NCBI GenBank assembly: GCA_030248065.1
Contig: JASAMV010002756.1
Location: 35,125-99,124 of the forward strand
Direction of reading: 5' to 3'
From: Rhynchonema sp. JSB1_4
Taxonomy: Eukaryota > Nematoda > Chromadorea > Monhysterida > Xyalidae
DNA length: 64,000 nucleotides
Position 1 is the first letter of the stretch; each line of letters begins with the position of its first letter. Below are positions 13,319-24,196 of this stretch, in pieces. A model generated the notes under the pieces. It saw only the letters and a program-made list of their open reading frames with translations. It searched no databases and was not told the DNA's origin. Made by a program: the position numbers and the translations under genes.

Positions 13319-14123
13319 CAGTGTAGTACTTGGTCAGGGTGTTGACGATAGATAGATTGGGACCCGAAACGTGTTGACTGACGATAGATAGATGACCCAA
13401 GTCCGAAATCTGGGGGGGTCGACCCAAACTTGTTGACGATAGATAGATGGTGGGGGTCGCCAAAAATCAAGGTATAGTACAGTGCATTAAGTAGGTAATA
13501 ATGTATAGATACCACAGGTCGCAATCGGGCGGGGTTTGGCCGGCCCGACCCGGCCCGAGCCCCCAAATCTCCGGCCCGGCACGGCCCGACCTCCGGCTCT
13601 CCGGGCCGGGGTGGTTTGCCCGGCCCGGCCCGAACCCCCAAATCTCCGGCCCGGCCCGAATTTTAAGCTCAGATTTTAACCCAATTTTTGTCATAATTTT
13701 TGCGATTTTTTGAGCCTATTTTTTTGCTAGAAAATTTATTGTTTTCCAATGAAAAAGTCGTCAGATAGACAATATCAATGGTGTAGCAGGGTGGGGGTGG
13801 GGTCCCCTTTATGTACAGTAGGTCAGGTAGATTGACGCTCCATCTTGGTACATAACAGTAGGTGTGTATAGATGTACTAAATCCGCGCGTAGCGCGCGAT
13901 TTTTTGCCTGTTTGGGTAAAAAAATACCGATTTTGAGCCATTTTGGGTCAAAAATGACCGTTTTGGGGTCGATTGTTGTTGACGATAGATAGATTGTTCC
14001 CAGAATTTGTTGACGATAGATAGATTTGCCCATAAATGTTGACGATAGATAGATGAAATCAAAAAGTGTTGACGATAGATAAGATGAATTTTGGGGGACC
14101 CCCACCCCCCAAGTACTACCGTG
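13319..14123 (-). mobile_element. hAT-like non-autonomous element, copy 1 (family A)
   Basis: Its termini are CAGTGTAGTACTTGG at 13319 and, inverted, CACGGTAGTACTTGG at 14123. The flanks are ACTCCCC-type octamers, offset by one base in a C run (TACTCCCC left, ACTCCCCC right). It carries at least seven copies of the 16-mer TGTTGACGATAGATAG and a C+G-rich palindromic block at 13530-13680. It contains no transposase. The same terminal blocks recur in the opposite orientation at 35442-37191, where the 8-bp target duplication is exact. CAG-type termini with an 8-bp duplication are typical of the hAT superfamily. Confidence 0.8.
13530..13680. repeat. C+G-rich interspersed palindromic block inside family A element
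   Basis: Three near-copies of CCCCCAAATCTCCGGCCCGG alternate with CGGCCCG and GGCCGGG strings. This is a sharp island of very high G+C in otherwise A+T-leaning DNA. The equivalent position in the second family A copy has unrelated sequence, so the block is specific to this copy. Confidence 0.75.
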
Positions 14124-14355
14124 ACTCCCCCCATTTTTGGAGCCTAAAGAAGACTTTACGGGTGTGATTTGAGTCAGAAAAAATAGAAAATGTTGATACT
14201 AAATCGTAAACATCGCAACATAAAAGATGTAACAAGATATAAATGCTCCTACAACCCATAAAACGCTCCTGCCCCGAAAAAAATAGAAAACCAAGCTCAC
14301 TTTTTGTGTCGCGTGGCAATGTTTTGAAGAAGTTTTTCGATTTCGGACTGAATAA

Positions 14356-14598
14356 AGGTGGAGTTATACTTGTCCTCACGTGGACATTTTGTCCGCATGG
14401 ACAAAACATTGTATTGATCATATTTTGCACTTGGTTGCAGCAACAGCTTCGAAAATCGTAACAGTTGTTCAGCAGGTCTAGGGAAACAACCAGCATGCTG
14501 GTCAAAGCCGAAGTTTTAATAATTGACAAACTACGGCCAGAACAAAGATTTGTCCATGCGGACAAATTGTCCACATGAGGACAAGTATAACTCCACCT
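14356..14598. mobile_element. Short inverted-repeat element with TAA target duplication (PIF/Harbinger-like MITE)
   Basis: The ends are AGGTGGAGTTATACTTGTCC and its inverted copy. The inverted similarity continues about 50 bp (CTCACGTGGACATTTTGTCC versus CTCATGTGGACAATTTGTCC). The element is 243 bp and flanked by TAA at 14353-14355 and 14599-14601. Three-base T-A-rich duplications and short length fit PIF/Harbinger-type miniature elements; the superfamily is an inference because no transposase is present. Confidence 0.75.
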
Positions 14599-14859
14599 TA
14601 ATACTTAGCTGCACATTTTTTGAAGCAAAAACTAATGTAGCACATCAACTCTATCAGGATATTTGGAGCAGAATGCTCCCCACTGACAGCAGCCGATGGG
14701 CAACATTGTTTCTTGCTGGGGTCCAACCACTAACAAAATTCCTTGGTGTTTCCGAACGATAGTGAAAGTTTACAATGACATATTTAATCAGTTTAATTCC
14801 ACACGCTACTCAACAATTCATTAAATTGACAGTTTTTCGTCATCCAACAATTTTTAGGT

Positions 14860-15041
14860 AAATTCCGTTTTCTTATTCTCTTTCTTTCATTTCTTGGTTG
14901 TACCACGTTTTGTCTTCAAAGCCTTGTACCTTCCTTGTCTCCAAACCTTGGTACATTGTACCTTTTCGTCTTCATGTCTGCATTGTAGACATGAAGACAG
15001 TTTGTCTTCAAAAGGCTTTGTACCTGAGTATAACTCCACCT
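14860..15041. repeat. Related element end with internal hairpin
   Basis: It ends at 15041 with GAGTATAACTCCACCT, the inverted terminus of the 14356 family. Just inside is a perfect 12-bp-stem hairpin (GTCTTCATGTCT, loop, AGACATGAAGAC). Several GTCTTCAAA and GGTACA words recur. The left boundary is not clear. Confidence 0.5.
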
Positions 15042-16084
15042 AAAGGGAACAATAAAAATTCTTGGACGCATAGACACTTTTGATGTTGTCTAATCGCATC
15101 TTTGAAGATGTTATCTTCCTGCGGTCAACGGTCCGGAAAAGTTGAAGGGTACACTTGCCAAAAAGGTGCTACACGCCTGACTTGAACACTGTTCCCATCT
15201 CAGACGTGTATTAACACACGCACTGAGTGTGGTCTGCGTTGCAAGATGCAACAACTTAGCGATTAACAAAGGTGTGTAATGTGTTTGGAAACACTGTCAT
15301 GACCTTGCAAATGTGAGAAAGAAACATCGAACGCGAACGAAGATTTTCCTGCGAATTTCTGGGTGTATCGTCACTGAAACACGTTCTCAAGGACTGTGTT
15401 TATACATAGATTGGTAACCGGAGCACTTTATGGGTAACCCCAGGGGAACAGAGCTTTCTTGTTAGTCATCAACACGTTATTACCGTACTGTTGTGTGCCC
15501 TGCCCCGCGCTGTGCAAAACCTTCATTGGTGTTATTGAAAGCAATTTGCCCCCACACCATATGGATGATGTTACAATGAATTTTCCGCAACTTTCTTGCA
15601 GAGATCTTGAAGGCCGATTTGCCGACTTATTATGCAGTGTGAAACGGAAAATAATGGGCACAGATGCAGTTCCAATAGCTACTGCTGTTATTTGCTTTTT
15701 TTCAATGACAAATAATGGCATCGCTAAATTACTTGAAGTTCCTGATGTTCCAGTCTGGAAGCAAGCGCAAGGCTCGCCATAATCAGAGAATTTTTTGGTA
15801 AATCCCAAGGATGTGCAACAAAAACACACATGTAAGACAATGAAATTGAGTCATTGACAGTCCTGTTGTCCACGCAAGCTGTTGCTGTGCTCATGGGCTT
15901 GCAATTCACCTGGGTTCAACCACCATATCGTATGCTTTGCGAATATGGTAGTTTCGTCGAAGTTTCACACACTCTCCAAATAAAACAAAATTAGTGTGAT
16001 CCAAAAACGGTACAAAAACTGCTGAAAAGAAACAGGGCAGCGACAAAAACCTTGCGGGTTATGTAAACGCCATGGAAAACGTAT
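15042..16084. other. No recognisable gene
   Basis: About 1 kb. An open frame of 107 codons at 15459-15782 (plus) and an overlapping minus-strand frame have no family signature I recognise. I see no splice structure or repeat that would support them. Confidence 0.4.
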
Positions 16085-16166
16085 GGATCTGAGGGGATTC
16101 GAACACCCATCTCTCCCCTCGCAATGCATTGTGAGTCAAGCGCTCACCAATTGAGTTACCAGACCC
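16085..16166 (-). tRNA. tRNA-like sequence, probably a pseudogene or SINE head
   Basis: On the minus strand the 82-nt stretch has a 7-bp acceptor stem (GGGTCTG/CAGATCC, one G-U). It has an A-box-like TAACTCAATTGG, a B-box-like GTGTTCGAATCCCC and a following A in discriminator position. The D stem has one mismatch and the T stem one. The anticodon stem does not pair well, so no anticodon can be assigned (a CTCACAA loop would read CAC). The RNA polymerase III promoter boxes look intact while the cloverleaf is damaged. Confidence 0.55.
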
Positions 16167-16484
16167 AACATTTCCAGCGGGCTAAATTCGGCTTTGAACC
16201 TTTTGTCTGCCAGGCACAGTATGGGGAGCTGGAACAGTAATGCTGGAAAACTGACACAAACGTTCTTTTCAGAATCGTTTCAAATCACCTGCCTTCTCAA
16301 CAGGCAAACAAAGTTAGTGTCAGATTACGTGCACGTATACGTACAGTAGGTTTCGCAAATCAACAGTTTATCAGCATTGAATAATGCGAATACACCAGTA
16401 AAGCGGATATTGCTAATCTCTGTAAAATGGAAGTCTTCCAATCGCAGATTACGATGAGGATCAGATCAGTATCCCCCTCTCATG

Positions 16485-17367
16485 TCACCAAATGAGCGAG
16501 CCGAGCGTTCTGCCCAATTTGTCCACAAAATCGCTCCACACCCCTTTGTACACCGGGCACTCGGGCATCGGACTCTGAAAGTCAGACTCGTTCTCTCGAA
16601 AGCACTCTGCCAGTGCCCGATCACACTCGCATTTCGCTCGATGGCATGTGTCGCGACCGGGATTCGATTCTGAAAATAAATTTAGAAACAATTGACTTTT
16701 TCCTAGTTTTGAGATTTTAACTAAATAAATAAATTTACCCCAGTTGTCACTCCCATCCAGACAAGACACGGTAGAATTGCTTGATGTTGAATTCCTGTCA
16801 GGAGCATTCAAACATTCAAATTTGTAGCTGTTGAACTGCAGTCTTGATGCCTTGCCAAACCACCAGTGGGTGCAGTATTGGGGTGCCGCCTGGTCGTAGC
16901 ATTTGTCGTGCGCTTGACAACAACTGGAAATATACTTTGTCCCGTCTTTGGTCTTGTTATACATGTACCTCTGTGATCTAGATTATATGTACTCACTCCC
17001 AACGGCATCAGGGCCAATGGCTATAGTCTTGGGTCTCGGCCGTTAGATCAAAAGTTAAAAACACGCTCACAAATTTTGTGCGTGCTCCCCACCGACCGTC
17101 ACACTCTTTTGCGCACAAAAAGTCTAAATGGAAGCTTATGGAGAAGGAGCATTTTTGTTGAACGAAAAACACCGACCTATCAATGCGATCCATGGGTTCT
17201 CTTTGCGCATCGCCTTTCCCACACCAACATCCATAGCCAATGTACTCAACACTGCTGCGATTGGTTGTGCACTGGATCACGTGATGCAGATCTGTCATGC
17301 GGGCACGCACCGTGGGCACAAACATTGGCAAGACAATGGCAATACTGATGATCTGCTGATGTTTCAT
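16485..17367 (-). CDS. Secreted phospholipase A2 (three exons)
   Basis: Secreted PLA2 hydrolyses the sn-2 ester of phospholipids in a calcium-dependent reaction. Exons 17177-17367, 16739-16923 and 16485-16669 join in phase to 186 codons plus stop. The ATG at 17367 was chosen because a typical signal peptide follows it (MKHQQIISIAIVLPMF); an in-frame ATG 33 bases upstream is less likely. The calcium-loop motif YGCWCG is in exon 1. The active-site motif CCQAHDKCY (catalytic His) begins exon 2. The Cys-rich CHRAKCECDRALAEC segment with the second catalytic Asp is in exon 3. All key residues are present, so an active enzyme is expected. One copy of the TGATGTTTCA motif overlaps the start codon. 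Physiological role cannot be told from sequence. Confidence 0.9.
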
Positions 17368-18552
17368 AACGTTGATGCTTTGCGTCCATGGAGGGCTCAT
17401 TGTGGCACAGAGTCATAACTTGACGGGGTGCGTTGGTGTCGAAGATGTGAGATAAGAAATCCGTGTTTGGCCCGAAAATCGAAGCAAACAATTCCTGGAT
17501 TCAATTATAGACACAGGACCAGTACCGTTCGGCAGCAAGAGCGAGGAGCGAATGAATGAAATTCAGAAATCACTTTATGACGGAAACACCTGTGGTCCGC
17601 ACTCCCCAAATGAAAACGGATACGTTGCGTCACCGAAAAGTCGCCAAAATACAGAATGGTTAATACATAATAAATCTGCATGCATACGTATTGCGACGTT
17701 GGTTACTCAGTTTGTTTGTCCATGTTGTGTGCAGTGTGAAGGGAGAAGACGTGACGTGAGTTCTGGTGATGACTTGGCACTTAAGGTCGCAGTGAATATC
17801 AACTTGTTGGCGATGTTTATTTTGTATTTCTATTTCTGTCTATGTATTATTATATTTATTTTTTGGCTATTTATTATGCGCGTGCACAGCAAATGATTCA
17901 CCGCAATCCTTTTCTATAACAATTGTTCTCTAAGATAAGTTCTCTACCTAAACGCACCAGATCGGTGCCCGTGCTGTGTTTCCTGAAAACATGGCCAGCC
18001 AGTTGTGCTTTGCAGGCAAAATTGGTCATGGTCTGCAACCTACGGGGTGTACATTGTTCAGTTCGGTTGCATCAGGCATGACGCACTGGCTGCGATTTGA
18101 ATCCGACCGTATCCGATCCGATCACACACAAACTGACGTGGCCGGCTGGGTGATGTTGCACGCAGATGAGTATCGTATAGAAACAATGTTTAGCGAAGCT
18201 TAGGCAACAAAACCGAACTGGGGAGCGAATCAATTGTTGTGTTGTATGCTATCAATCTATTTTATGCACCACACGTTTACACATCAGATACGAGAGATAC
18301 AGGTATAAAGTACGCCACACCATGAAATTCTGCACAAAACGCATCAGGCAGGTGCAAGTAAACTTATTGTGTAACGAAGGTATCATCTTACTCAAAGTCT
18401 GAACTGGGATACCTGTCCTTGAATGCATGAGCATATAGTACATAAATAACGAAAATAAATGCATCAGTGAGTTTTGCCTGCACAATGATCATATATATAT
18501 AGATACAACACAATCATGTATAAATAAAGCCAACTGCAGATCAGACAGGTTG
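17368..18552. other. Intergenic, no recognisable gene
   Basis: It holds the presumed promoter of the phospholipase gene and the 3' flank of the Cys-rich gene. A 114-codon plus-strand frame at 17552-17896 ends in a hydrophobic, AT-rich tail and looks like chance. Confidence 0.4.
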
Positions 18553-20101
18553 TCACTTGCACACCACCCTGGGATCCTTGCGTATCCTCCTGCAGCCCCA
18601 GTAGTCGGCGGCCAGGTTGGTGCAAAAACTGAACACTCGTGAGCCTCGCTCGTCGGTCGCCTCGGACACACAACGGCCAAGCTGCTCGTCGCAGAAACAA
18701 CCGTAGCTGCAGAAAAATACACGGGATAATTTATGCTATTTTCTCTGATTGGGGATGTGCAATGTAAGGATATTCACAATGACATATAAGAATTATAAAA
18801 TTCCCGTGACTCACAAAAATCAAAAAAAAACCCCGCAACCCGCCCCCCCCTCCTAATACAATATCCGTCTAGGCGGACTCCATATAATCGCTTGTTTCGG
18901 TCTGTTTTCACAGATGGGCAAGGTGTAGGCCATGACGATGTGAACCACTGTATGTTCCGACCAGTAATGGACCTTTCCTAAAAGCACCACGAGAATTTTT
19001 AAACTCGGTTGGTATGGCTCACTGGTGTGGCTCGCACTCTGCAGAAGTCACAATACGGCTTGAGCTTGTAATGGTAACGACTTTTTTGGAAATTATTATG
19101 TGGGAATGGGAAGCTGCGAACAATACGAGGCCAAAAACAACACTAACTCGTCCAGCACAACACCATTTGGTCGTTTGTGACAACACCAGAGTCCGAAATC
19201 AGCGTTGTTGTAGTAATGACGGCAGACGTCCGGCTCGTTTAGACAATGGTGACCACCATCTGGAAGGAGTGAGAGTTTGGAGTGGCAGGACGTTGCAACA
19301 GTTGCTGAAAACACACAACAGTGACTAAACGGTGACCAGGCAATTGGGCAAAGCAGTTTGGGCAAGCACTTTGCTGGAATATGCGGGTTTGTTGTGGTCG
19401 GGGAGGCAAAATAATTCGGGTGGACCATCATTCTTGGGATTTCGTTGTTTCTGTACTTTCGACCAGCGAAAAGTTGTTCCCCCAGTAGGCTGCCAGAAAT
19501 TTTCACGGTGGTCGTAAACACAGAAACAACGAAATCGCAAAATGTGACGTATTCCGTTTTTGACGTCGCGACAGTGTCATGGTACTGTGTTGCCCTAGAT
19601 AACAACAGAACCTCGACCAAACCAGACCCGCATGCCAGCAAGATGTGCACCAGCCTATATTTGATTCAGGGATCCACGGTGGCATTCGTGTGCCTCCACT
19701 CGATCGGGGCCTTTAAATGACCTGCACCGTCAACCAAAAAAAAAAGATTCATCGCAGGTCTGATGATCGCCCATAGCCAAGTTGGAAACTGTTACGTTTT
19801 GCCACGCTCAATTCTTAGAAAGGCACGTCAGATGAGTTTGTTTCTGGGCTATTTTACTACTGTATAAGGCTATTTTACTTGAGGCTAAACGAAGTCTAAG
19901 AAACGCTGAGTTTTCGAAAGGCAGCAATGCTACCAAGTTTAACAACCAATAAAAACAGGGAAATGAAATCCCATGCAATTACTCACAATTAAAAGCGCCA
20001 TGGAAATGCTGTAGATTGTTGATGTTGTTCTGGATAACGTAGGTCGTGGTGGAGTCCGGCATTAGCAAATACGGCACGGCTATGGCCAACAGCCAGCGCA
20101 T
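18553..20101 (-). CDS. Predicted secreted cysteine-rich protein (three exons, unidentified)
   Basis: Exons 19987-20101, 19148-19304 and 18553-18706 join in matching phases (1, then 2) to 141 codons plus stop. Residues 1-20 form a signal peptide (MRWLLAIAVPYLLMPDS). The rest is small and polar with about 11 cysteines. Exon 2 has five, including a WCC pair; exon 3 has six, starting YGCFCDEQLGRC and ending VVCK. The YGCFC stretch recalls the calcium loop of the neighbouring phospholipase, but the CCxxHD active-site motif is missing, so I do not call it a phospholipase. Donors are GTGAGT and GTTAGT. It lies about 1.2 kb upstream of the phospholipase on the same strand. Function unknown; no database comparison was possible. 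Confidence 0.65.
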
Positions 20102-21646
20102 TTTAAGTTAGATTTGAGAAATGATTGAAAAAACGATGTCAATTTCACATTTTAAAAATGTTTAACTTGGTCCAGTGTATTTAAATTGAAATGTTAAACA
20201 CTGTTGAACGTCTATCAATAGAAATGCTGGCTTTTCTGGACAGCAAACTTTTGTTGAATAAATTCTTTGCACGTATTGTGTTGATAAGGGTATGAGACAA
20301 TAGAATAGAGGTGTACCCATGTACATGCGTATGATGCGTAACAAATCTATTATTAAATAAATGATATCATTATTTCAATTCGCATATTGTTGTGTCTCAG
20401 TTCCAGTTACATATGTATACCTATATGTGCGGAAGGAACCGAAACTAAACTGGAATCAACCATACCAGTGCATTAAACACACGCAGCTGTCTGTGACGCG
20501 CGGAACGCCTATCAGTGCGATATCTGTTTCACTTTTAGTGAGATTTACTTTGGCTCCAATTACGCAATATATTCCTTGTTTGATGAATACTTGAGAATCC
20601 TTAAAGATTATCAATATTTATTTCATGCGTATTGTTGCTGTAAAGTTGCCGTGCAACAATAGTACATACTTCCGATTCAGATTCATGTTCCGGATATCCA
20701 GTGGCAAACTTGAACTTCTTTAAACCACGTTGGCACCTGAAATTGCAATTGAATTCCACTTTACGGGGATTAACATAATCCGTAATGCGTACTGATGCCT
20801 TCGCAATATTCAACATGAACTGATAAAATGCACATTTGCGAAACTTTTACGTGCGTGTGACATCCATAACGTTATGCAATATGTAATGTGACACGAACTT
20901 TGTTTGCGTGATCAAAGGCGCATGACAATCAATATTTGAAAAAATAATAAAATGATGCGGTATCAAACATCATAAATGAGTATCCAAAGACCTTGCCATC
21001 TGCGCTGAACCGTTGGAATTATCTCGAACGGATGCTAATAAAGTCGACATCGACAGCTGTAGTCAGTCAATAAAAATCAATAATGCATGGACACTGCAGT
21101 CGTTGCGATCTTTTGCTCAGCATGATGCGTCGTCTTTGAGAGGAACTTCAGAATATACAACCAACAAATTCTGGGCATCTTGTCAAGAATTTGAAAAAAC
21201 CTCGGCGAAATTGAAAATAATTACCATTTAAACACTTTCATAAACATTATACTGTTCGCTGTATTCGCGTTTCAAACGTCGAAATGGCACCGCCACCTGA
21301 GTTCGTGCTGCGGCTAAGATCACATTCAGTCAACAAAATCAAAAGATACAGGAAAGGGAGGGCATTCTGATTGAACGACAACAACAACTGGAATTCAGAT
21401 GTTGGTCTCCTATTTGTTGTCTGTTCAAAAATACGCAATGCAACAGACGCGTTTAATGTACAATGATCAAAGTTAAATAAGTTCAGACAGCAACAACAAC
21501 GACTGTAGTCTGCCCGACAACCCCAGCGACTACTCGAGTGTCTGCAAACGCCTCTGACTGTGTGCCGGTCAAGTCATCGACAGCAGACAGATCACGCTGC
21601 AGTCCCTCACAACATGCGATGATATAGCAACAATATGTATTTTGAA
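20102..21646. other. No recognisable gene
   Basis: About 1.5 kb of A+T-rich sequence between the Cys-rich gene's start and the satellites. Open frames are under 80 codons and carry no signature. Confidence 0.4.
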
Positions 21647-23878
21647 CGACAAGGCAGGACAATGAACGGTAATGCAGGACAATGAACGGTAATGCAGGAC
21701 AATGAACGGTAAGGCAGGACAATGAACGGTAATGCAGGACAATGAACGGTAAGGCAGGACAATGAACGGTAATGCAGGACAATGAACGGTAAGGCAGGTC
21801 AATGAACGGTAAGGCAGGACAATGAACGGTAATGCAGGACAATGAACGGTAAGGCAAGACATTGAACGGTAAGGCAGCGCAATGAACGGTAATGCAGGAC
21901 AATGAACGGTAATGCAGGACAATGAACGGTTAGGCAGGACAATGAACGGTAAAGCAGGACAATGAACGGTAATGCAGGACAATGAACGGTAAGGCAGGAC
22001 AATGAACGGTAAAGCAGGACAATGAATGGTAAGGCAGGACAATGAACGGTAATGCAGGACAATGAACGGTAAGGCAGGACAATGAACGGTAAGGCAGGAC
22101 AATGAACGGTAAGGCAGGACAATGAACGGTAAGGCAGGACAATGAACGGTAAGGCAGGACAATGAACGGTAAGGCAGGACAATGAACGGTAAGGCAGGAC
22201 AATGAACGGTAATGCAGGACAATGAACGGTAAGGCAGGACAATGAACGGTAAGGCAGGACAATGAACGGTAAGGCAGGACAATGAACGGTAAGGCAGGAC
22301 AATGAACGGTAATGCAGGACAATGAACGGTAATGCAGGACAATGAACGGTAAGGCAGGACAATGAACGGTAAGGCAGGACAATGAACGGTAAGGCAGGAC
22401 AATGAGCGGTAAAGCAGGACAATGAACGGTAATGCAGGACAATGAACGGTACAGCAATGAACGGTAAGGCAGGACAATGAACGGTAAGGCAGGACAATGA
22501 ACGGTAAGGCAGGACAATGAAAGCAGGCAGGTAAGGCAGGCAATAACGAGCCCCCCAGGACAATGAACGGTAAGGCAGGACAATGAACGGTAATGCGGAA
22601 CAAGACAGAGGCAGGACAAGAACGGAACCGCAGGACAATGAACGGTAATGCAGGACAATGAACGGTAAGGCAGGACAATGAACGGTAAGGCAGGACAATG
22701 AACGGTAAGGCAGGACAATGAACGGTAAGGCAGGACAATGAACGGTAAGGCAGGACAATGAACGGTAATGCAGGACAATGAACGGTAGGGCAGGGCAATG
22801 AACGGTAAGGCAGGACAATGAACGGTAGGGCAGGTCAATGAACGGTAAGGCAGGACAATGAACGGTAGGGCAGGTCAATGAACGGTAAGGCAGGACAATG
22901 AACGGTAATGCAGGACAATGAACGGTAGGGCAGGGCAATGAACGGTAAGGCAGGACAATGAACGGTAGGGCAGGGCAATGAACGGTAAGGCAGGACAATG
23001 AATGGTAGGGCAGGGCAATGAACGGTAAGGCAGGACAATGAACGGTAAGGCAGGACAATGAACGGTAATGCAGGACAATGAACGGTAGGGCAGGGCAATG
23101 AACGGTAAGGCAGGACAATGAATGGTAGGGCAGGGCAATGAACGGTAAGGCAGGACAATGAACGGTAGGGCAGGGCAATGAACGGTAAGGCAGGACAATG
23201 AACGGTAGGGCAGGGCAATGAACGGTAAGGCAGGACAATGAACGGTAATGCAGGACAATGAACGGTAGGGCAGGGCAATGAACGGTAAGGCAGGACAATG
23301 AACAGGACAATGAACGGTAAGGCAGGACAATGAACGGTAATGCAGGACAATGAACGGTAGGGCAGGGCAATGAACGGTAAGGCAGGACAATGAACAGGAC
23401 AATGAACGGTAAGGCAGGACAATAAACGGTAACGCAGGACAATGTACGGTAGGCCAGGACAATGAACGGTAAGGCAGGACAATGAACGGTAAGGCAGGAC
23501 AATGAAAGGCAATGCAGGATAATGAACGGTAAGGCAGGACAATGAACAGGACAATGTACGGTAGGCCAGGACAATGAACGGTAAGGCAGGACAATGAACA
23601 GGGCAATGAACGGTAAGGCAGGACAATGAACAGGACAATGAACGGTAAGGCAGGACAATGAACGGTAATGCAGGACAATGAACGGTAGGGCAGGGCAATG
23701 AACGGTAAGGCAGGACAATGAACAGGACAATGTACGGTAGGCCAGGACAATGAACGGTAAGGCAGGACAATGAACGGTAAGGCAGGACAATGAACGGTAA
23801 TGCAGGACAATGAACGGTAGGGCAGGGCAATGAACGGTAAGGCAGGACAAAGAACGGTAAGGCAGGACAATGAACGGT
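21647..23878. repeat. Satellite A: 20-bp unit, over 100 copies
   Basis: The unit GGACAATGAACGGTAAGGCA is tandemly repeated for 2.2 kb with few changes (AAGGCA, AATGCA, AGGGCA sub-variants). A scrambled patch lies at about 22515-22640, and shortened units (ACAGGACAATGAAC) are frequent after 23300. The minus strand of the unit has no stop in any frame, so long repetitive ORFs (up to 713 codons) are expected without a gene. Confidence 0.97.
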
Positions 23879-24196
23879 GACAACGAAACAACAGAAACTG
23901 ACAATGACACAATAAAAAGTGACAACGAAACAACAAACACTTTTTATTGTGTCATTGTCAGTTTCTGTTGTCTCGTTGTCACTTTCTATTGTGTCATTGT
24001 CAGTTTCTGTTGTCTCGTTGTCATTTTTTATTGTGTCATTGTCAGTTTCTGTTGTCTCGTTGTCACTTTTTATTGTGTCATTGTCAGTTTCTGTTGTCTC
24101 GTTGTCACTTTTTATTGTGTCATTGTCAGTTTCTGTTGTCTCGTTGTCACTTTTTCTTGTGTCATTGCCAGTTTCTGTTGTCTCGTTGTCACTTCC
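23879..24196. repeat. Satellite B: 42-bp unit with an inversion hairpin
   Basis: The unit TGACAACGAAACAACAGAAA plus CTGACAATGACACAATAAAAAG is present once on the plus strand (23879-23921) and then about six times inverted from 23938. The two orientations form a 43-bp stem with one mismatch seen and a 16-nt loop (23922-23937). The unit is a multiple of three and is open on both strands in one frame. Confidence 0.95.

Noticed and set aside
15459..15782. 107-codon plus-strand frame considered as a transposase remnant
   Set aside because: No catalytic motif or similarity could be named; it overlaps an equally long antisense frame.
19096..19650. 184-codon minus-strand frame
   Set aside because: Only its 19148-19304 part is coding, as exon 2 of the Cys-rich gene; the rest is intron read through.
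21799..23940. 713-codon minus-strand open frame in satellite A
   Set aside because: The 20-bp unit has no stop in any minus-strand frame, so long frames arise automatically; there is no start context, splice structure or non-repeat domain.
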